Of a stretch of 64,000 bases of DNA, positions 47,656 through 58,824 are shown in pieces; positions within the stretch are counted from its first letter, which is position 1; each line of letters opens with the position of its first letter. The notes beneath the pieces were generated by a model. The model searched no databases. It was not told the DNA's origin and was given only the letters and a program-made list of their open reading frames with translations. This stretch comes from Atherix ibis. Lineage: Eukaryota; Arthropoda; Insecta; Diptera; Athericidae. The position numbers and the translations under genes were made by a program. The stretch covers positions 29,738,811-29,802,810 of the forward strand of contig OY282605.1 of assembly GCA_958298945.1 (NCBI GenBank). Direction: 5' to 3'.

Positions 47656-49204
47656 AAATTTCAAAAAAAAGCAAAACAAAAACTTTAATTATTTATTTAT
47701 ATGTAAACTCTTCCTTAACACAAAACATACTGTCTTATTGGTGATAATATTGTTTTGTATACAGGAAGGAAAATCTTTTAAGAATTTAGTGTTTTTTTCT
47801 AGTTTTTTTTTTTCAATTTTATCAGCACAACTTTTTTTTAACACAATTTATTTCGACACTTCTTTTTGGCGAATAAGTTCACAGTTCATAACTATCCAAT
47901 ACAAATACTAGCTATCGTCAAGTAAACTTTTATTTTCTACTTGATTTAATATTATTTCTGAAGTAATCTGACAATCGCAGAAATCACCTGTAACCGGTCA
48001 TATGGTCAATGCTTAAAATTCAAGTAGCATTTTTCTTCTGAGTATTTTTATTGCACCATTATGTGCTTGCAGTATCACTTTTCCTTTCAAAGACCGACGA
48101 ACACTTGCCACCGCACTTACCAATCACGCACGTATCATGAAATCTAAACACTATTGCCATGCCGGAGAGTTTAACTTATCCGAACATTGACGAATTCATT
48201 GAATTTATAATTTACATATGTCCATCAGGTTAACTTTTACTTTTATTTTATTGAAGTTTCTTTAGTCTTCCTTAATAAATATTTCGTATGAATTCGGTTA
48301 AGATTTCGGATGCACATTTTTTTATTTCGAATTCACTGACGATTCACCGGAAATGTTAAAAAATTACATAAATTAAAAAATAAAGTTCAATATTTTGTAA
48401 ATTTTCAAGCGAAATTAATTTTTAATTACATTAATAATTGCAAAAACAAAAATAGAAGAAAATCTTAAATGCTGGAACAAAATTTTTTATATTTTTACAC
48501 GTTCTGCGTATTTTTAAATCTTATAAAAACATCTTCTGCATAGTGTAATAGACTCGTACCCTACAGTATAAACTATAGCGTATTGGCATATTACAATCAA
48601 ATTAAAATTATTAATATAAATAATATATAAAATTAAATAGATTCACTTAAAAAAAAAGAATATTGAAAAAATAAGAATTAAAAACTGTGATGTGATTGCA
48701 TATTTATAAGGGATTATATATTCATACGGATTTGTCGTTTCTAGTTTGTCAGCTATAAGGATAAGGATAAGTAAATTGCATTTGGGATATTATATCGACA
48801 AGGAATATCAATGGTATGAATGTAGGGTAATGTTGGGCATTTTCATTGTAGTTGCCTATATTTATACTCGTGATATTCCTTCTCACGCTAACCTTACCCT
48901 GCTTAAATATTCTTTCCACAACCACCACTATTTTATAAAACCCCATTAACTCCTTAAGGGTCTGGTTTAAAAGATAGAGAGTAAGAGTGAAAGAGCAAAA
49001 ATGTGTTCGTGTTAGTTTTACACTTTTTTGGGAAGACATCCTCTATTAATGGGTAATCCATTTCTTACTTTGGAAAGCCACGTCGGAGTTGTATTTAAGT
49101 TCAAAATTTGTTTAAACGCTAAATATTATGTTAAAGATATATAAATTCTATTGTACTTTAATTGGGTGCTGAACCAGGCGGCTATGAGTTCTGATTTTTT
49201 AAAC
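47656..49204. other. Sequence upstream of the PDZ gene, nothing recognised
   Basis: It should contain the promoter or a 5' intron of the PDZ gene, but no core promoter element could be assigned with confidence. AT-rich. Confidence 0.35.
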
Positions 49205-50205
49205 AAATTTTTCTTTTATCGATTAGGCTTATTTTTGGCTTGGTGGATAAGTCAATAAAAATAATTTTCATATACGAGGATTTGAAAACTCACAAGGAAC
49301 TTGAAAAAATCTACCAAGCCAGAAAAAAAACTTAAATTTAAAAAACAGAGCAGTAGTATCTGTTCTTTAGCGACGAAGCTTATTTCTGGCTTGGTCAATA
49401 CGTCAATACACAAAATTTTCATATATGAGGCTTTGGAAACCAACAAGTGATTCTGGAGACGCCATAGAATCTGTTTTTTAGTGATGCGGCTTATTTCTGG
49501 CTCGGTGGATATGCCAATAAATATAATTTTTACATATGAGGCTTTAAAATCCCACGAGTGATTATGGAGACGCCATAGAATCTGTTTTTTAGCGATGAGG
49601 CCTATTTATGTCTCGGTAGCTCCCTTAATAAACATATTTTTTATACTTGACGCTTTGAAAACTTACTAGTGACTTGAAAAAATCCACCAAATCAGAATAA
49701 GCCTCATCGCTAAAGAACAGATGGTAGATACGTGAATAAACATAAGTTTCATATATGAGGCTTTGAAAACCCATGAGTAACTATGGAGAACCGATAGTAT
49801 CTGTTTTTTAGCGATGACACCTATTTCTGGCTTTTTGGATACATCAATAAACATAATTTTCTTATATGAGGCTTAGGAAACCCACAAGTAACTGTCGAGA
49901 AGCCATAGTATCTGTTTTTAGCGATGAGGCTTATTTTCAGATTGCTGGATACGTCAATTAAAGTAATTTTCATATATGAGGCTTTAAAAAATCACAAGTG
50001 ACTTGAAAAAATCCACCAAGCCAGAAATAAACCCCATCGATAAAAAACAGAGCAGCTCAAGTATCTGTTATTTAGCGACGAGGCCTATTTCTGGCTCGGT
50101 GGATACGTCAATACACAACATTTTCATATATGTGGCTTTGAAAACCCACAAGTCACTGTGGAAAACCAATAGTATCTTTTTTTTAGCTACGGTCTAAGCC
50201 CTATG
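49205..50205 (+). repeat. Tandem array of about 110-bp units with three inverted segments
   Basis: Direct units start near 49209, 49364, 49473, 49584, 49805, 49915, 50078 and a partial one near 50180, each with AGCGATGAGGCTTATTTCTG-like sequence. Inverted copies of the same block lie at about 49303-49346, 49674-49720 and 50003-50050, each entered through the same junction phrase ACTTGAAAAAATCCACC. That junction recurs at 371 and 329 bp spacing, which indicates a higher-order unit. Confidence 0.82.
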
Positions 50206-50620
50206 GGCCTATGGTAACCGACGATTATAATTTAGCCTAAACGTAAAGATTGTAATCTGAACTACATGTGGTTTCAACAAAACGTCACTATAAGCCACAA
50301 AACTCGATAAATTTTATCTTTATTGGGCGAAAAGTCCCTAGGACCCGTAATATCAAAATTTGCTGATGTCAATTGGCATCCGAAATTGTGCAATTTGACG
50401 CCATTGAACTTTTTCTTTTGAAACTTTGGAATAGATTATGTTAACACAGATAATCCTCAAACTTTAGAGCCTTAAAAAATGTAGAAAATACCCTTTGACG
50501 TTATTCAGGTTGAATAGGGAGTCTGAGAAATAACAGGAATCATTTTTTCAGACAAAAGCTCGTTGATGAAGATGAACACTTTTGATGAGCCTTTCCAGTA
50601 CTTCTACAATATATAAAAAA
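49205..50620 (+). mobile_element. DD41D-type mariner relic K with expanded first-Asp segment
   Basis: Multiple copies of the first-Asp block (SDEAYFWLG) are followed at 50250-50345 by a single second-Asp region (ACATGTGGTTTCAACAAAAC). Sequence matching the third-Asp region (about 50385-50420) and the C-terminal part (CAGATAATCCTCAAACTTTA at 50447) come after. Coding order is preserved, so expansion occurred inside the element. Confidence 0.72.
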
Positions 50621-51640
50621 AATTTGTTTTTCAGTTTTTTTCTGAAGGCACTCGTTCTATTTTTTCAATAGTTTTCGATGTTAAAGGCCTTCCTGACAGA
50701 AATTAGTGTTGTACTGCTTTCCAGTAAGTAAAACTCTTGGATTCACCAAACTTGCTTACTCCAAATTAGGCTGATTCATTTTTTCTACAAAAGCATAACT
50801 CTCGTTCAAAAGGATCGCCTAGTTATCAGGTAAGGTTGAAACTTATGCGGTACCAGAAGTAGCTTTGGGCTCTTGGCGACCCTGCGCTCTAGCAGACCAA
50901 GAAATTTACTAGGTTCCTTCCACTGTAGCTCTTTCAGTAGATAGTACCCATCAAGTACTCTTTAAACAAAACTAGTACCACGGGGATCAGGGTGTCCCAC
51001 GGTGTTAAAATACACTATGGCTCATCAAAGAGATGAGGTGCGTTTGACTGAAATGTGGTGGCTGTGGTCATTATGGGTACGGCCTTAGGACTGAAGCTGA
51101 GGAATGGTAGGATCCCGGGTGCTATCACTGCAGGTAGTCCTTACTACAAACAGTAGCTAGCTTGTAACTGGTTACTGACTGTAACCGTCGTACATGTTAT
51201 GGATGTAGCGCTGGTTCAGTGGCGGGTTCAGATGGAAGCAGAAGATGTGTGGCGAAAGGAGCATAGCGGTCTACAGTTTGAGACCGCTCACCATTGGAAT
51301 AGACAGATGGTTAAGATGTAATGCTTTACTGCTTCATGCATAGAGCACGGAGGAAGGTAATAGAGGGAACCGAAAGTGGTTCGAGCAATGATTAAGTGTT
51401 TCTTGCAGGAACAAGTCTAACCAGGAAGTCAAAGTGGTAACAGAAGAGAAGATTTATTTGTGCGTGGTGGATGCAACCGTCTAGATCTAGTCAGTTAGAT
51501 CTCAATTCCTACAGTCGTATGCCCACAGGTCGCAGTATTGTCAGAAAGCTCTCAGTGATAGCTCAATGTTTTGACACACTTCATATCATTGAAAATCGAT
51601 GTAACAAAAGAAAAGTTTGTCAGCCATTGTTGGTCGCAGA
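50621..51640. other. GC-richer unassigned block
   Basis: 50860-51560 is clearly less AT-rich than its surroundings and has no open frame of note. Composition suggests an untranslated part of a retroelement, but nothing confirms it. Confidence 0.4.
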
Positions 51641-51644
51641 ACAA

Positions 51645-51700
51645 AAATAACTCAAAACATTTGTAGGGTTTTTTTTGGTTTTCCACTTTTATTCTAATTT
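51645..51700 (+). repeat. Dispersed motif R-b, copy 2
   Basis: AAAACATTTGTAGGGTTTTT as at 27972 and, with changes, 58865. Confidence 0.45.
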
Positions 51701-53469
51701 ATAACAATTTCTAATGAACAATTTAGTGCAAATATTCTTTATATATTTAAACTAATCAAAGTAATTTAATTTTTATTAAAAGACTCAAACATATATGTAA
51801 ATATCGATTTTCAATAAATAATATTAAAAATTCAGATTTAAAGAAAGTCATTTTTCTTAATAAAGATAAATCGTATAAATAGGATATCCGAAATAGATAA
51901 GATCAGCCATTAACAAATAATATTGGTTAAAACTACAACTATAAATTATTACAAATAATTATAGAAATACTAATAATAGAAAATAGATAATAATTCATTT
52001 TGAAAGTTCCTTTAATTAAAATTCTCTTGCCAGCATGCATTTTTTTTGTAATAATTTCACTAATATCCTATGATGGTTATCGATTAAATCTCGATTTATT
52101 CTCGGCGATATTAAAATAAATCTAATAATTCAAATAAAATGCAGATTCCTATTGAAGATTTAGTAGACTTTTAAAAAATGTTTCAATTGAAATGAACTTG
52201 TCGGTAGATAAAACAGAGGCTGCAAAACTTGGAGGCATCTTCATTTGTTTTTTCTTTATTTTTTTTGCAGTTCATGTAAAGTTAGATGAACGCGATTTGA
52301 CTAAATAATTAGTTGGTTACCGATGGACAAAAAGAGAAACCTTCAATAAGAAAATCATATTTGATTTACACCAAACCCAACCATCATATCATAAAATCTA
52401 ATCGGAATTAGTCGATAATTACTGATTGGACTCTCTCTGCAATGTGAGTGGCATTCCTCAAATGTTCAATGGCCTAGCCTACGAATATCGACCAGCACAA
52501 GTGCTCGTAGAATAATTTCCCCTTTTCAGGCCATATGAATTATGTACTTTCATTTAATCTTTAACATTTCTAGCTTTGAAAATCTATAATTGGTCAACTT
52601 ACTAAATGATAGCAACTGAATTATTGCGATCGCTAATTGAATGAAAACCAATTTTCCAGTAACGATCATAATTTTATTTATCGACAAAATACAATAATTT
52701 TTTTTTTTTATTACAAAAAGGATTGGTCATTTTATATTTTCGCTTAATATACTCCAGAACTGATAAGAAAAAATATTTTCTTTTAAAATTAATATCAAAA
52801 TTAGTTACTAGTTTTTAAAAAGAAAATTTTACTCAATTTTTAAAAGAAAACATTTTCTTTTTTCGTTATTTTTTGTCTCTTTTTTTTTAGTATAAGTTAT
52901 AAGATCAAATTTTTTTAAAGAAAAATTTAACTATGGAAATTTTACTGGATTTAGAATGCGAGAAGTGGCATATCTGCAATCTGGCAATACTATGCGTTTC
53001 CTTTCACATAACTTATACGTTAGTCCCTTCTTTATTGGATTCATCAGAACATAACATGGCCCTATTCAAGAAGAATATTTGGCTCCCTATATTAGGATGG
53101 ACGAATTTGGAGCCTATTTAATGATAAGATCCTGGAGCGTTACCACAACCGCCTGGTTGTTAATAGAATTTAAGCTCAATAAGCTGTGGTGAACTGCATA
53201 CTTATTCCGTACAGATGAGGAAGTTCATATACGGAATGTCTACAGTAACTGCACTTAAGATCCCTCACGGAGAGGTTAGCCCTGCATGCTGAGGATCGAC
53301 GGCGTTAGCCTGGATCATCTGGAGTACTTTGATTTAGCAGACCTAGACCAGACTGAGCGTTATATGTGAACTTGTGTTTTTGTATTGCCTTAAAAAAAAG
53401 GAACTTTAAAATTTGGAGCATTTCGATGATTCATTAAATTTTTTATTGAGTTTGTTGCAATATGTGTAT
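51701..53469. other. AT-rich, no gene; GC-richer patch at 53090-53370
   Basis: The patch has no recognised translation and may be another retroelement piece. Confidence 0.4.
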
Positions 53470-53790
53470 TTATGAAGAACATAAGCTTTTCGGTGGCATA
53501 AGCCATTTTTGGAGGGGTGAAAATCAGTGGAAGACGAACCTTGTCTGATGAAAATGTGAACTGAGTGCCTCAAGGACCTCTCTATAAAAAATTTGGTTGA
53601 TAGGACAATACCCTATCAACCAAATTTTTTATAAAGAAGTCATTGACAGCGTCTCAAAAAAGAGTTATCTCAGGGGGCGTTACTATTACAACGCCACGTG
53701 TCACACGACTAACAACAAAAAAAGGGGCCAGTCTTACAGTAGTCGCCAATGATGTGTACTGTCTAACCTCGGCGCAATCGTGAAAATATT
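53470..53790 (+). mobile_element. Possible transposase relic with a perfect hairpin
   Basis: GGTGAAAATCAGTGGAAGAC and TGATGAAAATGTGAACTGAG resemble the mariner helix-turn-helix linker (GR..VEDE, DENV). 53685-53715 resembles a second-Asp box (NATCHTTN). The match is weak. Confidence 0.4.
53583..53633. repeat. Perfect 22-bp inverted repeat, 7-base loop
   Basis: The arms 53583-53604 and 53612-53633 are exact reverse complements around ACAATAC. No element termini match it. Confidence 0.93.
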
Positions 53791-53799
53791 AGAGTCGGA

Positions 53800-56700
53800 T
53801 ACTGATTGAAGTGCATTCATATATTTAGTACTAAATTTTTTTATGCAAATTTTATTAAATTTTTCAGTTTATCGCAGGTGTAGTATAATTTGTTACCGAA
53901 CAAATTATTCAGAATTAAATATATCTTTTTTTCGGCTCTACTCCTTCAGTTTTCATTTTTTCCTTACATTGATACTGGCTGTAATCTCGCATGTAAAATA
54001 TGCTTTTGACTTACCCATTTCTGTAAATTAAAAAAATGAACAAAATTTTATAGATTCAAAAAATTTAGAAAATTGTCTATTTTATAATTAATTTTTTATT
54101 ATTTTTACACAAAATTTTAAAAGAATTTATTAACACGACATTAAAAAAAGGAATTTACCTCAAATTTTCAAAGTATACGGGATATTATTTTTTTATTACT
54201 TACTTTACCCAAATAACTTTCAGAAATGAATTCATTTAACGAACTGCTCATATCTATCAATACATTAAAGTATATTAAAGTATTTAATTTATATCAAAAG
54301 AAAGAGTGAAACAAAATCAAACAAAATAGAATGCTTTCCTCAAAATATAAAAAAAAATACATCTGGCAACAAAAAAAAGAATAATTTATAAAAATATACA
54401 CAAAAATTATTGAAATAATATTGAAAAAATTTCCATTTAATTGAAAATTGTTATTATTTTTCGCAACGAAAATCCTTTTTTTCATTCTAACTCATTCACT
54501 ACCATATCATAAAAAGAGATACACATATTTTCGTAATTAAAAAAAAAGAGCATAAACTATGCTGAAAACAAACTACGATGGACTAAGAGATAGAGAGAGA
54601 GAGAGGAAAAAAATTTCGGTTGTGAAAAATAGTGAAATTGGTTTTTATTCTTTCTCCCCTTTCGTTATTCTTCCAAAAAAAGAGATGCAAATATTCGAAC
54701 TCAGATCAGTTCGAATTCAGAAATAAACTCTTTTCTCTATCTGGTTTCGGTCAATTATATTTATTTGTATGTGAAAGAAAGAGAAATAGAAAATTCTAAC
54801 GGAAAATTTGAAATTTTGGAAAAAAAAACTCTTGCAATTTTCATTTTTGCTGTTTCCATCAACACATCACATCGAAAGATCGACAAAGAATCAATAAAAA
54901 TAAATTGAATAGCGCGCACTTTAATTTTCCCTACTTCCTGGTTATGCATTTCCGGCGACGAAAAAAAATAATACATCAAAAACTATATATAAGAAAATTA
55001 ACCAAAAAAAAAAAAATAACCGAAAAAAAATATTTTTATGGTAGCTTTGTCGATGGCATTTGATGAATTATTCGTTACCCAAACTCGAAAGAGATGGCGC
55101 ACTAATCAGCAAGACCATACAAGTAATCTTCGTTTAGTTGGTTGCCTCTGTGGGAGCACTACTGCCAGAAGATGAGCTTCGTCCCCGGTGCTCAGTTTTA
55201 TAAAGAAAAAAAATGTTGCCTTAGTTTCTATGCAAAAAAAATGTATTATTCAAAAGAGAAAAATAATTCCAACATTTTCTTAAAATTACTTACTCTAAAA
55301 ACAAACAAAAAGTTATTCTCCTAAAACTAAGGACATTTCTTTGGAATTTTCTTCCATTTCTGTGCTCACAAACAGAAACGTATACTGTTAATTCCAAAGA
55401 TTTTACTGAACCAATTTCAGTTTTATAAATAAAAAATTGAAAAAGTATCCTTTAAATTTGCTTCCAAAAAAATGACAGGATTATTGAAAATCATCTGCTA
55501 ATTTGACCCCATATTTAATACGAGTAGAATTGCTTCATTAAAAAATAAATTCCTGTCGACTATTGGCATGTAACATCATCGTCTATTATTTACTGTATTT
55601 ACTTTACAATAGTACTTCGCATACAAGTAATGTTAGGGAGAATATTGAATGAGAGACGCTGGAGCCTAAAGTACAAGTAGACCGGTACCAATACACCTGC
55701 GCCTGCTCTCTATACAGGCTAATGCAGTTCATACGGTGCCGGTATTATATACCTGATTGTACCTGTTTTCGTACATCTGAAAATACTCAAACTTGTAACT
55801 ATGCCGGTTTGAGCTGCGAGACTTACAAACGCAAGAAATCAATTGCTTGCCGCAAATACTGGCAAATAATGAAAGTGTGTCAAGCTGTCGTCAGACAAAC
55901 ATTCACCATCGTCTAGGCTCTTCTAGTATCCAATTTACGAAGTATTCTATTTAGCTCTACGGGATCCGTCTCATATATACTGGCGCATTCATTATTTTTT
56001 CATAAATAGTTTTTTTTTGGTTCATTTTGGCATTAAAAAAAAAAAGTCGACGAAATATCATTAAAAATACGTACTGCCATAGTTTCACTGTTGCAAATGT
56101 TCAAAAAATAATAATAAATAAATAAATGAAAAATGGCAAAAAATAAACTGATCCACTAGTTGGTATGAGGAGCAATGGGAGGTATTTATTTATTGCACCA
56201 TATTCGCAAAAAGGTGTACAAAATGTAATTGCGATCGATTTGAAAATGATTTGGCGAAAGATCATCGGCGCTTTTTTATCCCAACTCGTACATGGAAATT
56301 TGAAATTTTTCGAAATGGAAAAAAATACGAATTTTTCCCTTCAAAATAGTGAATTTTAATTTAATAAAAAATATAAAATATCAACAAACAAAAATTTTTG
56401 TATTGTAATTTGATTAATTTTTCATTTAATTAATTTTTTTATTTTCTAATTTTAAAAATTGCTACTAAAAATTTCCTTAAAACCCATCCTTCAATCATTT
56501 TATACAAAATAAAGCTTTATATAATAAATAATAGATTTCATGTTAAGCTCTTGACTACGGGGTTATTATTTATTTTGTGATTCCGAAAGCTCTGTTTTAT
56601 GGAGGCATACCACATTCTGATTTAACAAAACTTTACTATCTACACATTATTGTATTTATTTTATTTATAATTTAAAATTGTAGATAGTTTTTTTAATACA

Positions 56701-56929
56701 TTATAATTCGAAATTATACTAGAAAAATTTAATTATTGTTCACATTTCTTAATGAAAAATTTAGATTTGACGATAACAAAATAAAGAATTATACAGTTTT
56801 TAGTTTGGACAGTACAGCTCTATAATTTAGTAATTAATAAATATATATTATATTTCAGATAATTTTTATTTATTTTAAAAAATTGCCATTTTATATTATG
56901 AAATATTAAAAAATCAATCAATGTACTAA
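53800..56929. other. AT-rich, no gene recognised
   Basis: A (GA)n run lies at 54590-54605. The open frame 55722-55916 is Cys- and basic-rich but has no recognisable family or neighbours to support it. Confidence 0.5.
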
Positions 56930-57620
56930 AGTGAGGAAAACTTGACGGTGATTAGATGCCGCAACAATAGGCTTCGAACAAAATTTTCTTCAGCGATGAA
57001 GCATATTTTTTGTCCGTTAAATATGGTAATAAGTAAAATTTCCATATTTGAGGCTCTAAAAATCCACAAATAACTATGTAGACACCATTTAATTTGCAAA
57101 AAATGACTGTCTGGTGTGCATTTAAGTCTGAAAGTGTCATTGGCCTGTATTTCTTTAAAAATGAAGAAGAAGAGATCATAACTGTCAATCGTGCACGCTA
57201 TGACTTTATAATTAGCAACTTTCCTTGACTTGAACTTAAAGATTTTTGTATGAAGCATTTATAGTTTTAATAAAACGGCGTCATAACTAACACAGCACGG
57301 CAAAAATTTTGACTTTATTGTGAGAAAAGTTCCCAGAATCTGTACTTTCGTGATTTGATTATGTCAATTGGCTACCAAAATTGTGCAATTTAATGCCGTT
57401 GGACTTTCTCTTGTAAAAATAGATAATAGAACGTACTTTTTTTTAAAAAAATTTCAACTTTAAAGCATTTAAAAACCAGCATTCATAAAGTAATAGCTAA
57501 ATTGTGCGAAAAAGTTATTGAAAATTAACTCAAAAATATCGAGTTCTACAAAAAGCTTATTGGTAGCCTTTTGAATCATGTGTTAAGTTATTCGTAATGG
57601 CAAGATGTAAGTTCTATAGT
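56930..57620 (+). pseudogene. DD41D-type transposase relic L, single-copy throughout
   Basis: 56985 onward gives KIFFSDEAYFLSVKYGNK (first Asp), then GSKNPQITM, MTVWCAFKSESVIGLYFF and TVNRARYDFIISN. The degraded second-Asp region (about 57250-57300) and the third-Asp side (CAATTTAATGCCGTTGGAC at 57385) follow. It is decayed but not expanded, so it shows the ancestral single-copy order against which the arrays can be read. Confidence 0.8.
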
Positions 57621-58776
57621 GAAATACAAACTTTATCAACATCTAAATTTAAAATATATTTTATACAAATTTACTTTACAAAGTACAAATTGGACGACTA
57701 AAAAAAAGGGTTTTGCCTAAAACCCTAAAAAAAAAATAACAAGAAAAAAATGAACTCACGAATAATATAAACAATTCCTTTTGACTTCTAGAGATAATGT
57801 CAAAAATGACAATAACAGTAAATTATTATTAGACAACGCGGTTCTAAAACTGATATGGACTTATGGACTACAATTCCCGTCAAATCGATAACTCAGAACT
57901 CTGAATCCTTCAAAAACTTGTAACAATTATGAAAGTTGAGTAAATTTTGCTTTCACTCCCTTTTCTTGAATCTTTACAGAACGACGTAGCATGTAGTGAC
58001 AGAGCCATCGAAGTGCCCAAGAGTGGTTTTGAACCATTAACATCTAGACTCCTCCCGAGAAAGTTCTCTCTCCTCCTTTTCTTTTGTTATTCCTTCTCTT
58101 TTTATTTTTCAAAAACAAACATAAATGAAAATTTTCATTTAGGAATTTTTTTCCCATTTTTCTTTTGATTTTCCTATTCCCATGCTCCAAATTCTTTTTC
58201 CCCTAGAAAAATGCTCACCTATGATATCTCCAGTATTAATATACGAGTACCTGGCGACAGGGGCAACAGATAGAAAAAAAACTGACATAACAACTACACC
58301 CCCCCCCCCCCATTCCCTACACAACGCAATGCTTTCCAGCAAGCATGCACCGCAGCTGCCTGGTCTTCTGGACGGTGTAATTATTATATCCAACTCATTC
58401 CTCGAGGACCCAATCTCTAAATTCTATAACGACTATTACAAAAATAACAAAATTTGTCAATGATCTTTTTTTATTAACGAAACAATATTATCATTGTGAT
58501 GTTAATTTATAAAAATCTGATAAATTAACTTATAAAAAATAAAAATTAATTTATAAAAACTCTTAAACACAAATTGGATAATTACGTGTATTCTTAATTG
58601 TATAAAACAATATGTAAATTTCTTATGTACTTAAACTTTTTTCGAAATATTATTTTTAGTAAATAATGTTTTTATGAAACTTATTTTTTTTTTCAAAAAA
58701 GAGAATTAATCCCTTTATTTTATTTATTAATAAAATTAAAAATTCTAAATTCTAAATGTGTTAAGACATTTGTATC
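57621..58776. other. Unassigned; poly-C run
   Basis: Contains a C12 run at 58302-58313 and a GC-richer stretch 58230-58420 without recognisable coding content. Confidence 0.4.
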
Positions 58777-58824
58777 CCCATGGGATAAAGTGCACTTTGT
58801 TATATGTGCACTTTATCCCATGGG
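58777..58824. repeat. 19-bp perfect inverted repeat, 10-base loop
   Basis: The arms CCCATGGGATAAAGTGCAC (58777-58795) and GTGCACTTTATCCCATGGG (58806-58824) are exact reverse complements. It precedes dispersed motif R-b copy 3. Confidence 0.93.

Noticed and set aside
55722..55916. Small Cys-rich open frame as a possible secreted peptide
   Set aside because: No signal peptide, no recognised family and no flanking gene signals; likely chance.
58010..58060. tRNA gene or tRNA-derived SINE (minus-strand GGTTCAAAACC, a perfect B-box match)
   Set aside because: No matching A box or cloverleaf could be drawn at the required distance.
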